Source of the DNA: MA-ANB-1 sp040878225
Lineage (GTDB): Bacteria > Actinomycetota > Acidimicrobiia > Spongiisociales > ZC4RG35
Direction of reading: 5' to 3'
Length of the DNA stretch: 32,719 bases
Assembly: GCA_040878225.1 (NCBI GenBank)
Contig: JBBDMR010000035.1
Coordinates: 1-32,719, forward strand
Made by a program: the position numbers and the translations under genes. Of this stretch, positions 9,172 to 16,970 are shown in pieces; the stretch's first letter is position 1; each line of letters begins with the position of its first letter. A model generated the notes under the pieces. The model ran no database searches and had not been told where the DNA came from. It worked only from the letters and a program-made list of their open reading frames with translations.

Positions 9172-9749
9172 TGGCCCATGTCCACGTCCTCACCTACGAG
9201 GAGAGCACCGGTCTGGTCCGGGAGGAATACGACAAGGCGCTGAAACGGGCGGGCCGGATCTGGAACATCGTCTCCGTCCAGAGCCAGCTGCCCGAAGTGA
9301 TGCGAGATTCGATGCGTCTCTACGGCTCGATCATGTTTGGCCCGTCGCCTCTGAGCCGTTCTCAGCGCGAGTTGCTTGCCGCCACCACCTCTCAAATCAA
9401 CGAGTGTTTCTACTGAACAGCGGCACACCTTCACGACCTCCGGGCTGAGGTCGCAGACAACGAGCTGGTCGATCGAATCGCGATCGACTGGGAGACTTCC
9501 GGGCTGGACGAGCCGACGCTGGCGCTGGTCCGCTTTGCCGAGAAGCTGACACGGAATCCCGCCGCGGTCACCGAAGATGACATCCAGGCGCTCCGCGATA
9601 GTGGTTTCGACGATGCCGCCATCTCCAGCTGTGTCCAGGTGGTGTCCTACTTCAATTACATAAACCGCATTGCCGAAGGGTTGGGCATCGACCACGAAGA
9701 CTGGATCGACGAGGCAGGCCGGATCAAAGATCAGCCGGAGTACGGCTAG
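9171..9749 (+). CDS. AhpD-like selenoprotein with Sec-encoding in-frame TGA
   Basis: Carboxymuconolactone decarboxylase/AhpD-fold protein of the peroxidase-related type. Normal decoding stops at TGA 9414-9416 after 81 residues, but the same frame continues without interruption to TAG 9747-9749, giving 192 residues. The TGA is residue 82, exactly the second position of the CxxC motif, so the site reads C-F-Y-U at 79-82. Glu67, Cys79, residue 82 and His86 reproduce the spacing of the M. tuberculosis AhpD set Glu118, Cys130, Cys133 and His137. The region after the TGA is family-like throughout (FAEKLTRNPAAVTEDD, YFNYINRIAEGLG). A seven-base-pair hairpin with a G-rich loop starts 17 bases after the TGA. 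The gene overlaps the E2 stop by one base, so it is probably co-translated with pyruvate dehydrogenase. Likely role: thiol/selenol redox relay or peroxidase, perhaps fed by lipoyl-E2. Selenium-insertion genes are not in this window. A nonsense mutation or sequencing error is the alternative, but its exact location at a catalytic Cys makes that unlikely. Confidence 0.85.
9414..9453 (+). promoter_or_regulatory. UGA recoding site with SECIS-like hairpin
   Basis: TGA at 9414-9416 is followed 17 bases later by a perfect seven-base-pair stem, CGACCTC (9434-9440) with GAGGTCG (9447-9453), around the six-base loop CGGGCT. Bacterial SECIS elements lie inside the coding region just after the UGA and present a short stem with G residues early in the loop, roughly 16-37 bases from the UGA. 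Here the loop Gs fall at bases 26-28. Fit to a SelB-binding element is judged by eye, not by folding software. Confidence 0.65.
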
Positions 9750-9760
9750 CCTCGCAAACC

Positions 9761-11260
9761 ATGAGCGATGAAACGAAGTCCGGCGACGACGGTTCGACGG
9801 AAAAAAAAGAAGACAAGAAGCCGCTGCCCGAGGTCGAGGAGCAGCTGGTCTCCAAGTCGTACACCGGGAAGTTCGGCAAGACCAAGGTTGCCTACACCGC
9901 CACTGCAGCAACCCAGGTAATCGAGAGGTCGGACGACAAGAAGGCGGTCTTCTTCTATGTCGCCTACACCAAAGACGATGCCGACCCCTCAGATCGTCCC
10001 ATCATCTTCGCCTTCAACGGTGGTCCGGGCTCGTCGACGGTCTGGCTGCATCTCGGCCTCTTTGGACCGAAGCGGGTCGAGTTCGACGACGAGGGCAATC
10101 CGATTGGTGTCCCCGGCCGGCTGGTCGACAACGAGCACTCGATACTCGATGTGGCCGACGTCGTCCACGTCGACGCCATTGGCACCGGGCTGTCCCGGGC
10201 GCATCCCAAGGACAAGGAGAAGGAGTACCACCACTTCTCCCGCGATATCGAAGCGTTCTCAGAGTTCATCGTCTCTTACCTCAGCCGCAACGATCGCTGG
10301 GCGTCGCCGGTCTTCCTCGCCGGGGAGAGCTACGGGACCACCCGCGGGGCGGCAATTGCAGCGACCCTCTTCGAGAAGCACGGGTTGCAGCTCAACGGCA
10401 TCCTGTTGATCTCGGTGGCGATGAACTTCCAGACCATCGCAATGGACGTCGGAGCCGGTTTCCTCTTCCATCGGGGCAACGACCTTCCCTATCTGACCCA
10501 CCTGCCCACTTATGCGGCGACGGCCTGGTATCACGGAGTGCTCGCCAAAAAGTATCAGTCGAAGAGTCTCCGGGCCTTCCTGGACGAAGTCGAAGAGTTC
10601 GCCCTCGGCCAGTACTGGTCGGCGCTGGCGCTCGGGGACCGGATCGCCGACACCGAGCGGAAGAAGGTCGTGAGGAAGGTCGCCGAATACACCGGGCTCT
10701 CCGAGGACTACGTCGACCGCTACGACATGAGAATCCACATCATGAGGTTCTGTAAGGAGCTGCTGCGCTCCCAGCGCAAGACAGTGGGGCGCCTCGACTC
10801 CCGCTACACCGGTTACGACCGGGTGGCGGACGGAGACAACATCGAAAGCGACCCGGCTGCCAACCTCACGATGGGTCCGATGGCCTCAGCGCTGAACGCA
10901 TACCTGCGCAGCGAACTCGGTTTCAAGACGGACGACTTCTACGAGATCCTGTCAATGGAAATCAATCAGCGCTGGGACTACGAGGAGTTCAAGAACAAGT
11001 ATGTCGACACCTCGGAGAAGTTGCGTGACGTCATGTCAAGGTCGCAGCGGATGAAGGTGTTCGTGGCCAACGGCTACTTCGACCTGGCCACCCCGCATCT
11101 CGCCTGTGAGTACACCTTCAGTCACATGGGGCTCGAGCCCGAGATCCGGAAGAACGTGACGATGAAGTACTACGACGCCGGTCACATGATGTATGTACAT
11201 AAGCCCTCGCTCATCCAGCTCGCCGCTGATATGCGGGAGTTCATCGGGGACAGTCTTTGA
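9761..11260 (+). CDS. S10 family serine carboxypeptidase-like protein
   Basis: Serine peptidase of the carboxypeptidase Y family (alpha/beta hydrolase fold), 499 residues. FNGGPGSS forms the oxyanion region. The nucleophile is Ser190 in GESYG, with Asp441 in GYFDLATP and His475 in YDAGHMMY completing the triad. The N-terminus is short, charged and Lys-rich with no signal peptide or membrane segment, so the enzyme appears cytoplasmic, unlike the secreted or vacuolar eukaryotic members. TAGCCT eight bases before the ATG may be the -10 box of its own promoter, overlapping the stop of the AhpD-like gene. The racemase gene is coupled to it through a four-base overlap, suggesting linked peptide and amino-acid metabolism. 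Substrate is unknown. Confidence 0.9.
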   Translation: MSDETKSGDDGSTEKKEDKKPLPEVEEQLVSKSYTGKFGKTKVAYTATAATQVIERSDDKKAVFFYVAYTKDDADPSDRPIIFAFNGGPGSSTVWLHLGLFGPKRVEFDDEGNPIGVPGRLVDNEHSILDVADVVHVDAIGTGLSRAHPKDKEKEYHHFSRDIEAFSEFIVSYLSRNDRWASPVFLAGESYGTTRGAAIAATLFEKHGLQLNGILLISVAMNFQTIAMDVGAGFLFHRGNDLPYLTHLPTYAATAWYHGVLAKKYQSKSLRAFLDEVEEFALGQYWSALALGDRIADTERKKVVRKVAEYTGLSEDYVDRYDMRIHIMRFCKELLRSQRKTVGRLDSRYTGYDRVADGDNIESDPAANLTMGPMASALNAYLRSELGFKTDDFYEILSMEINQRWDYEEFKNKYVDTSEKLRDVMSRSQRMKVFVANGYFDLATPHLACEYTFSHMGLEPEIRKNVTMKYYDAGHMMYVHKPSLIQLAADMREFIGDSL

Positions 11261-11949
11261 AGACGATCGGACTGATCGGCGGTCTGAGCTGGCAGTCGAC
11301 GCTCACTTACTACCGGCTGCTCAACGAGGCCGTGGGTGAACGCCTCGGCGGCCACCACTCCGCCGATCTGCGGATCTGGTCGGGTGACTTCGAGCCGATT
11401 CACCAGGCCCAGCTCAAAGACGATCACGACTGGATCGGCTCGGTGCTCGCCGATGCCGGGAAGGGCCTGGCCGCAGCCGGCGCCGACTTGCTGGTGATTG
11501 CCTCCAACACCTGCCATCGCTATGCCGGTCAGGTCGAGTCCTCTGCAGGAATCCCGGTGGTCCACATAATCGACGCCACTGCGGAGCGGATCGCCGCCTC
11601 GGACTTGACGAGAGTGCTCCTGCTCGGCACCGACTACACGATGTCGGGCGAGTTCTACACCGGCTACATGGACCGGTTCGGGATCGAATGTGTGGTGCCG
11701 GAACCAGATGAGCGCACCGAGGTGCACCGGATTATCTTCGACGAGCTGGTCCACGGGGACATCAGAAAAGACTCGAAAAGAGAGCTGCTGGAAATCATCG
11801 AGCGGTCTGCCAGCCGGGGTGCCGAGGGTGTGATCCTGGGGTGCACCGAGCTGGGCCTCATCCTCGACGAGGGGGACGGCGCAGTGCCTGGCTTCGACAC
11901 CACCACCATCCATTGCGCTGCAGTGGTCGACGCCGCCCTCCGGACGTAA
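11257..11949 (+). CDS. Aspartate/glutamate racemase family protein
   Basis: Cofactor-independent amino-acid racemase of the aspartate racemase/YgeA type, 230 residues. The N-terminus MKTIGLIGGLSWQST is characteristic. The two catalytic cysteines are Cys86 in SNTCHRY and Cys196 in LGCTELGLIL, which face each other across the active site in this fold. The TTG start sits in TTGA, overlapping the stop of the S10 peptidase by four bases, so the two are co-translated. A plausible role is interconverting D- and L-Asp or Glu released by, or needed beside, peptide hydrolysis. Exact substrate cannot be read from sequence. Confidence 0.88.
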   Translation: MKTIGLIGGLSWQSTLTYYRLLNEAVGERLGGHHSADLRIWSGDFEPIHQAQLKDDHDWIGSVLADAGKGLAAAGADLLVIASNTCHRYAGQVESSAGIPVVHIIDATAERIAASDLTRVLLLGTDYTMSGEFYTGYMDRFGIECVVPEPDERTEVHRIIFDELVHGDIRKDSKRELLEIIERSASRGAEGVILGCTELGLILDEGDGAVPGFDTTTIHCAAVVDAALRT

Positions 11950-11984
11950 AAAGACTGCTGCTGATGTGCTCGGCGTGCTCCTCG

Positions 11985-12419
11985 TCAGGACGAGGTCACC
12001 AGAGCGACCACCACGATGACAACGATGTAGCCGACGAACACGAGCCCAACCCACCGGAAGATGCTCCGAGGTGAAAGCCTGTTAGGCATACCCGGTGGAG
12101 TCTCTGGCGCTGCTTCTCCGTCAATGGCGGCCGGGATGAAGAAGAGAAGCAGCCAGATGATGGTGGATAGGGGCCAAGCCAATAGCATCCAGGCCGGGTT
12201 CTTTCCGAGGGCAGTGAAACGTCGTGCGATGGTTATCCAGACGAAAAGGACTGGAACCAGGAAAAGGATGAACAGAACACCCCAGTCTGCCCCCACACTC
12301 GCTCCAACGAGCAGCAAAACGATCGCGGCCGCATATCCAATGCTCGTCAACCGCCGATATCGAACAATGTCAACCGGTACCGACACTTTCATCGCATTCG
12401 AGAACAACCCATCACCCAC
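11985..12419 (-). CDS. Small four-helix membrane protein, unknown function
   Basis: A 144-residue hydrophobic protein that I do not recognise. Four membrane segments are visible at about 25-43, 45-64, 75-98 and 121-142. A charged loop (ITIARRFTALGKN) lies between the second and third, and a Pro-rich loop before the fourth. An internal ATG at codon 10 is an alternative start. TACACT 14 bases upstream of the first ATG could be a -10 box. It lies on the strand opposite the racemase and downstream of the RamB-like gene, separated from it by 113 bases. That it is a real gene is supported by the clean hydrophobic pattern rather than by homology. Confidence 0.6.
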   Translation of the reverse strand: MGDGLFSNAMKVSVPVDIVRYRRLTSIGYAAAIVLLLVGASVGADWGVLFILFLVPVLFVWITIARRFTALGKNPAWMLLAWPLSTIIWLLLFFIPAAIDGEAAPETPPGMPNRLSPRSIFRWVGLVFVGYIVVIVVVALVTSS

Positions 12420-12532
12420 CAGCGTTAGTGTACTTTCTCGGACGAACGTCCCCGATGGAAACTGAACGGAACCCTGCAGTGGGCGACGCCGCCCTCGCCT
12501 GACGACCAGCCCCTGTGCCCGGAGGCTCCGGC

Positions 12533-13978
12533 CTAGCCCGAATGCGCTTCCACCACTGACAGCACTTCGGTCATGTCCAGTTCGGGATAGGGGTCGGGTG
12601 CGAGCAGGCCGAGGATGCGTTCCTGAGATCTCGCTGACACCACGACCTTGTCAGCCCACCGTTCCAATAATTCGTCGGGTGGAGTCCGGCAGCAATCGGG
12701 GTCGGGACAGGTCGAGGTCTCCCGATTCTCCGTGTCGCGTCCGCGGAGCCAGCGGGCATCCTTGAACTGCACCCCGAGGGTGATGGCACGGGCGGGCTCC
12801 CGGCCCGTCTCGACGTGCGTGGTGGAGAAGTAGGTGCCCTCCGGGGTGTCCGTGTACTGCTGGTGCGTGTCGAAACGGTCAGGCGATCGGAAAGTGACCC
12901 GCGATCCCCAGCGCCGGCATAGTTTCTGGGTCTCGATTCCACCGTGGAGGTCGCGGGGGACCGGTACCCCGTCATTCGAGTAGCCCTTGACGATGCTTCC
13001 CTGCTCGTCGCTGACGAGCAGGTGGCAGGGGATGTCGAAGTGATGGGTCAGCAGGTTTGCCGTCCGCCATGCCGCCATCTCATAAGAGACGTAGAACAGC
13101 TCCTTGACGTCCTCGACGTTGATGTCGTGGTCGGCCTTTGCTCTCTCCAATCGGGGAACGACCGCAGATTCGGGGACCAGGACCGCAGAGGCGAAGTAGG
13201 CGGTCTCGATCCGCTGGCGGAGAAAGGTCTCCAGGTCGGGGACGTTCTCATGTTCGAGGAGGAACCCGGCGAGGGTCTGCAGGACCGCCTTGCGCGCCTG
13301 GCGTGTCTTCAGTTCGTTCCTCTGGGCGATGTAGATCCGCTGGTTCTCGAGGTCGATGATCGAGCGGGCGAACGAAGGCATGTCATCGATGGGGTGGATC
13401 TCGAATCCCGCCCTCGACGTCAGGTCGATGAGGTTTCGGGAGTTGAAGGGACCTTCTCCGAGATAGCCACTCGTGGCCAGCGCCTTGGCGGCCTCCTCCT
13501 CGATGTGCTCGAGGTAGCCGTCGTTGGAGGTGATCCATCCGGTCACCTCGCCATTGGCACGTCGGATCTCTTCGCCGCTGGCATGGCCGAGTCCCGATTT
13601 CTCCTGGAGGGTCTCATGAAGCCCGACGATGTGGGCCAGGATCTCGTTGTCCAGTTTTGCGGAAGGCTTGATCGCCGGAAGTTCGAGCGAATCGAAGAGG
13701 GAGGTTTCCTGGGACTTGAGCAGCGCAATCTCGAGTCGGTCGCGATGGGTTGGGGGAGTGGGCTCGATCAACTCCTCCAGTTCGATGGCCAGCGCCGCCG
13801 CCAGGTCGAGGATCAGCTGAAACCGCGGCTCCTTCTTGCCATTCTCGAGGAGGGAAAGGTACGGGCCGGGTTTGCCCACTTTTTCGCCCAGGTCGTCGAG
13901 GGTGAGGTCTGCTTGTTTCCGGAAGTGACGTAGCCGTCGCCCCAGAATCAACCGATCGAGGTGCGGAGATTCAACCAT
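12533..13978 (-). CDS. ramB: RamB/ScfR-type XRE regulator of acetate and glyoxylate metabolism
   Basis: Transcriptional regulator of 481 residues. An XRE helix-turn-helix spans about 10-68 (LRHFRKQADLTLDDLGEKVG, PYLSLLENGKKEP). A long linker leads to an ImmA/IrrE-like domain in which the usual HExxH zinc motif is replaced by AGFLLEHE, so peptidase activity is unlikely. The C-terminal DUF2083-type module contains a Cys cluster (Cys424, Cys429, Cys430). In Corynebacterium and Mycobacterium, RamB proteins of this architecture bind the promoters of isocitrate lyase and malate synthase. Here the gene is divergent from both, separated by 60 bases containing AATCTT repeats. GGAG lies seven bases before the ATG. 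Family is firm; the target is inferred from position. Confidence 0.88.
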   Translation of the reverse strand: MVESPHLDRLILGRRLRHFRKQADLTLDDLGEKVGKPGPYLSLLENGKKEPRFQLILDLAAALAIELEELIEPTPPTHRDRLEIALLKSQETSLFDSLELPAIKPSAKLDNEILAHIVGLHETLQEKSGLGHASGEEIRRANGEVTGWITSNDGYLEHIEEEAAKALATSGYLGEGPFNSRNLIDLTSRAGFEIHPIDDMPSFARSIIDLENQRIYIAQRNELKTRQARKAVLQTLAGFLLEHENVPDLETFLRQRIETAYFASAVLVPESAVVPRLERAKADHDINVEDVKELFYVSYEMAAWRTANLLTHHFDIPCHLLVSDEQGSIVKGYSNDGVPVPRDLHGGIETQKLCRRWGSRVTFRSPDRFDTHQQYTDTPEGTYFSTTHVETGREPARAITLGVQFKDARWLRGRDTENRETSTCPDPDCCRTPPDELLERWADKVVVSARSQERILGLLAPDPYPELDMTEVLSVVEAHSG

Positions 13979-13993
13979 TTAGCGCTCCAATCC

Positions 13994-14022
13994 GAAGATT
14001 GACCAATCTTACCTCAATCTTG
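13994..14022. promoter_or_regulatory. AATCTT-repeat operator candidate between ramB and aceB
   Basis: AAGATT (13995-14000) and AATCTT (14005-14010) form a perfect inverted repeat with a four-base spacer. A third AATCTT follows at 14016-14021 in the same direction as the second. All three extend to YCAATCTT. They fill the centre of the 60-base divergent promoter region, where a RamB-type regulator would control itself and the glyoxylate genes. Binding is inferred. Confidence 0.55.
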
Positions 14023-14038
14023 GTCTGACAAGTCAGGA

Positions 14039-15622
14039 ATGGGACAAGAAGATAGCCTTCTTATGAATCAGTTTCGTGAAACGGAAATGGAAAGAAGGGT
14101 CCTGACCCCAGACGCCGTTGCATTCCTCAACGACCTCGAGCGGGAATTCGGGTGGCGACGCGGCCAGTTGCTCGCCCGGCGACAGACCCGACGTCTGGGG
14201 ATCCTCGCCGGCGACCGCCCAGACTTCCTTTCCGATACTGTCGGAGTCAGAGAGGGCGAGTGGGAGATTGCTCCCGTTCCTGCCGACCTCGAAGACCGCA
14301 GGGTTGAGATAACCGGGCCGGTGGACCGCAAGATGATGATCAACGCCCTCAATTCCGGGGCGCGGGTGTTCATGGCCGACTTCGAAGACGCCACCTCCCC
14401 GACGTGGGCGAACCTCCTCGAAGGCCAGGCTAACCTCGTCGACGCTTACCGCCGCGACCTCAGACTGCAGACCGAGAAGAAGACCTACGAGCTTTCCGAC
14501 GAGGTGGCGACGTTGGTGATCAGGCCGCGGGGATGGCATCTCGAGGAAAAGCACTTCCTCGTCGACGGCCAGCCGATGTCGGCGTCGCTGTTCGATTTCG
14601 GGCTCTACCTCTTCCACGGCGGCCGCGCCGCAATCGCGGCCGGCACCGGCCCGTACCTCTACCTCCCCAAACTGGAATCTCATCTCGAGGCCCGCCTGTG
14701 GAACGACGTGTTCGTCTGGGCGCAGCGCCACCTCGACATCCCGGTGGGGACGATCAAGGCCACAGTGCTCATCGAGCACATCCGCGCCGCGTTCGAGATG
14801 GAGGAGATCCTCTACGAATTGCGTGATCACGCTGCCGGGCTCAATGCGGGTCGCTGGGATTACATCTTCTCGGTGATCAAAGAGTTCCGTGACGATCCTG
14901 ACTTCGTCCTCCCGGACCGGGCCCAGGTGAAGATGACAGTCCCATTCATGAAGGCCTACACCGAGTTGATGGTCAAGACCTGTCATCGCCGTGGTGCCCA
15001 TGCCATCGGGGGGATGGCCGCGTTCATCCCGGACCGGCGGGACCCCGAGGTCACCGAAGCCGCCATCGCCGCAGTCAAGGCCGACAAGGCCCGTGAGGCC
15101 GGTGCCGGCTGTGACGGGACCTGGGTGGCCCACCCCGACCTCGTCGATGTAGCCCGCGAAGAGTTCGATCGGGTGCTCGGTGACCGGCCCAACCAGGTCG
15201 ACCGGCAACGCGAGGACGTTTCGGTCGGTGCCGATGACCTCCTCGATCTCGACTTCCCCGGAACGGTCACCCTCGACGGGGTTCGGACCAACGTGGAGGT
15301 GGGCATCCTCTACATCGCCTCCTGGCTCTCCGGAACCGGCGCCGCAGCGATCCACAATCTCATGGAAGACGTCGCAACCGCCGAGATCTCCCGGTCGCAG
15401 ATCTGGCAGTGGGTGCGCCATGGTGTGTCCACGGAGGACGGAACAGTGCTCACCGAGGCCCTCGTCCGCAATCTGGTGAGAGATGTCGTCGACAGCTTGG
15501 AAGCAGAGGGTCATCCCAACATCGACCAAATCCACGCCGCACGCAAGATCTTCGAGGACGTGGCCCTCAGCTCCGATTTCGTCGAATTCCTCACCCTGTC
15601 CGCATATGAACTGATCAACTGA
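14039..15622 (+). CDS. aceB: Malate synthase A
   Basis: Condenses glyoxylate with acetyl-CoA to malate, the second step of the glyoxylate shunt. Length is 527 residues, typical of the A isoform. LTPDAVAFLNDLEREF near the N-terminus, MADFEDATSPTWAN, RPRGWHLEEKH (about 162-172) and the family signature around GLNAGRWDYIFS are present. The likely catalytic base is Asp359 in CDGTWVAHPDL, and MEDVATAEISRSQIWQW follows. In-frame ATGs at 14063 and 14087 are alternative starts, and none has a convincing Shine-Dalgarno. Its TGA adjoins the isocitrate lyase gene, so both shunt enzymes are co-expressed. Growth on acetate, fatty acids or two-carbon compounds is implied. Confidence 0.95.
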   Translation: MGQEDSLLMNQFRETEMERRVLTPDAVAFLNDLEREFGWRRGQLLARRQTRRLGILAGDRPDFLSDTVGVREGEWEIAPVPADLEDRRVEITGPVDRKMMINALNSGARVFMADFEDATSPTWANLLEGQANLVDAYRRDLRLQTEKKTYELSDEVATLVIRPRGWHLEEKHFLVDGQPMSASLFDFGLYLFHGGRAAIAAGTGPYLYLPKLESHLEARLWNDVFVWAQRHLDIPVGTIKATVLIEHIRAAFEMEEILYELRDHAAGLNAGRWDYIFSVIKEFRDDPDFVLPDRAQVKMTVPFMKAYTELMVKTCHRRGAHAIGGMAAFIPDRRDPEVTEAAIAAVKADKAREAGAGCDGTWVAHPDLVDVAREEFDRVLGDRPNQVDRQREDVSVGADDLLDLDFPGTVTLDGVRTNVEVGILYIASWLSGTGAAAIHNLMEDVATAEISRSQIWQWVRHGVSTEDGTVLTEALVRNLVRDVVDSLEAEGHPNIDQIHAARKIFEDVALSSDFVEFLTLSAYELIN

Positions 15623-15633
15623 TGGAGAAATCA

Positions 15634-16911
15634 ATGCCCCGTATCACTGAAGAAGCATCCCGCCTGGAACAGGACTGGGCCAGCAACCCGCGCTGGGAAG
15701 GTATCACCCGGGACTACACCGCCCGTGAAGTGGTCGAGCTGCGCGGGAGCATCCGTGAGGAGCACACCCTGGCCCGCCTCATGTCGGAGAAGCTGTGGAA
15801 CCTGATCACCAGCGAGGACTACATCAACGCGCTGGGGGCACTGAGCGGGGGCCAGGCCACCCAAATGGTCAAAGCAGGTCTCAAGGCGATCTATCTGTCG
15901 GGTTGGCAGGTGGCCGGCGACGGAAACCTCGCCGGGGAGGTCTACCCGGATCAATCGCTGTACCCGGCAGACTCGGCGCCGGCACTGGTGAAGCGGATCA
16001 ACAATGCCCTCCGTCGCGCCGACCAGATCCACTGGGCCGAAGGCGACGACTCCGTCGACTGGTTCGCACCCATCGTTGCTGACGGCGAAGCCGGGTTCGG
16101 CGGTGCCCTCAACGTCTTCGAGCTGACCAAGGCATTCATTCAGGCCGGAGCTGCCGGTGTCCACTACGAGGACCAGCTCGCCGCCGAGAAGAAGTGCGGT
16201 CATATGGGGGGGAAGGTCCTGGTCCCGACCGGCCAGCACATACGGACGCTGCAGTCGGCCCGCCTCGCCGCCGACGTGATGGACGTCCCGATACTGGTGG
16301 TCGCCCGCACCGATGCCAATGCGGCAACGTTGCTCACCTCCGACGTCGATCCCCGGGATCAGGAGTTCACCACGGGTGAGCGGACCGCCGAGGGCTTCTA
16401 CCAGGTACGCAACGGGCTCGAATCGGGGATCGCCCGCGGGCTGGCGTACGCCCCACACGCCGACCTCTTGTGGTGTGAGACGGCCAAACCAGACCTCGAC
16501 GAGGCTCGGCGGTTCGCCGATGCGATCCACGCCGAGTTCCCGGGGAAGATGCTCGCCTACAACTGCTCACCGTCGTTCAACTGGTCGGCCCATCTCGACG
16601 AGGGGACCATCGCCCAATTCCAGAAGGAGTTGGGGACGATGGGCTACAGGTTCCAGTTCATCACCCTCGCCGGGTTCCATGCCCTCAACGCCTCGATGTT
16701 CGAACTGGCTCGGGGCTACTCCGAAGACGGGATGCCCGCCTACGTCGAGCTGCAGAATCGGGAATTCGCCATGGAAACCCACGGGTACACCGCCACTAGG
16801 CACCAGCGCGAAGTCGGCGCCGGGTACTTCGACAAGGTCAGCCAGGCAGTCGCCGGTGGTAATGCCTCGACCCTCGCCCTGGTCGGCTCCACAGAAGAGG
16901 AGCAGTTCTGA
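15634..16911 (+). CDS. aceA: Isocitrate lyase
   Basis: Cleaves isocitrate to succinate and glyoxylate, the first step of the glyoxylate shunt. With this start the protein has 425 residues, near the usual 428-434. Hallmarks are LSGWQVAGDGN, PIVADGEAGFGG, the active-site loop KKCGHMGGKV with Cys188, and YNCSPSFNWSAHL. An in-frame ATG at 15622 shares its first base with the malate synthase stop. I prefer 15634 because GGAG lies six bases upstream of it. The two shunt genes form an operon divergent from the RamB-like regulator. A small GC-rich hairpin (CCCC-TGTC-GGGG) just after the stop may contribute to transcript ending, but no T-run follows. Confidence 0.96.
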   Translation: MPRITEEASRLEQDWASNPRWEGITRDYTAREVVELRGSIREEHTLARLMSEKLWNLITSEDYINALGALSGGQATQMVKAGLKAIYLSGWQVAGDGNLAGEVYPDQSLYPADSAPALVKRINNALRRADQIHWAEGDDSVDWFAPIVADGEAGFGGALNVFELTKAFIQAGAAGVHYEDQLAAEKKCGHMGGKVLVPTGQHIRTLQSARLAADVMDVPILVVARTDANAATLLTSDVDPRDQEFTTGERTAEGFYQVRNGLESGIARGLAYAPHADLLWCETAKPDLDEARRFADAIHAEFPGKMLAYNCSPSFNWSAHLDEGTIAQFQKELGTMGYRFQFITLAGFHALNASMFELARGYSEDGMPAYVELQNREFAMETHGYTATRHQREVGAGYFDKVSQAVAGGNASTLALVGSTEEEQF

Positions 16912-16970
16912 AGCTCATGGCTACCTAGGTTCCCCTGTCGGGGATAGGGGGCCTGGGGTAGCCTGGTTCG

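Noticed and set aside
9171..9416. A truncated 81-residue AhpD-like pseudogene
   Set aside because: The same frame stays open and family-like for another 110 codons, and the stop falls precisely on a catalytic Cys position as TGA, which random nonsense mutation would rarely do.
9801..9808. Run of eight A residues near the start of the S10 peptidase as a programmed slippage site
   Set aside because: The frame is intact through it and encodes an ordinary Lys/Glu-rich N-terminus; no alternative frame product is evident.
12470..12532. Small palindrome CCGGAG-G-CTCCGG downstream of the RamB-like gene
   Set aside because: It has only a one-base centre and no T-run, so it cannot form a standard terminator.
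14033..15634. A 533-codon open frame antisense to malate synthase, and similar long antisense frames over aceA, ftsK and the GAPDH-like gene
   Set aside because: They mirror GC-rich codon-position bias of well-supported genes, show no recognisable domains and have no start signals.
16927..16950. GC-rich hairpin after isocitrate lyase as an intrinsic terminator
   Set aside because: The stem is only four base pairs and no T-run follows; the next gene's -10 box lies immediately downstream.
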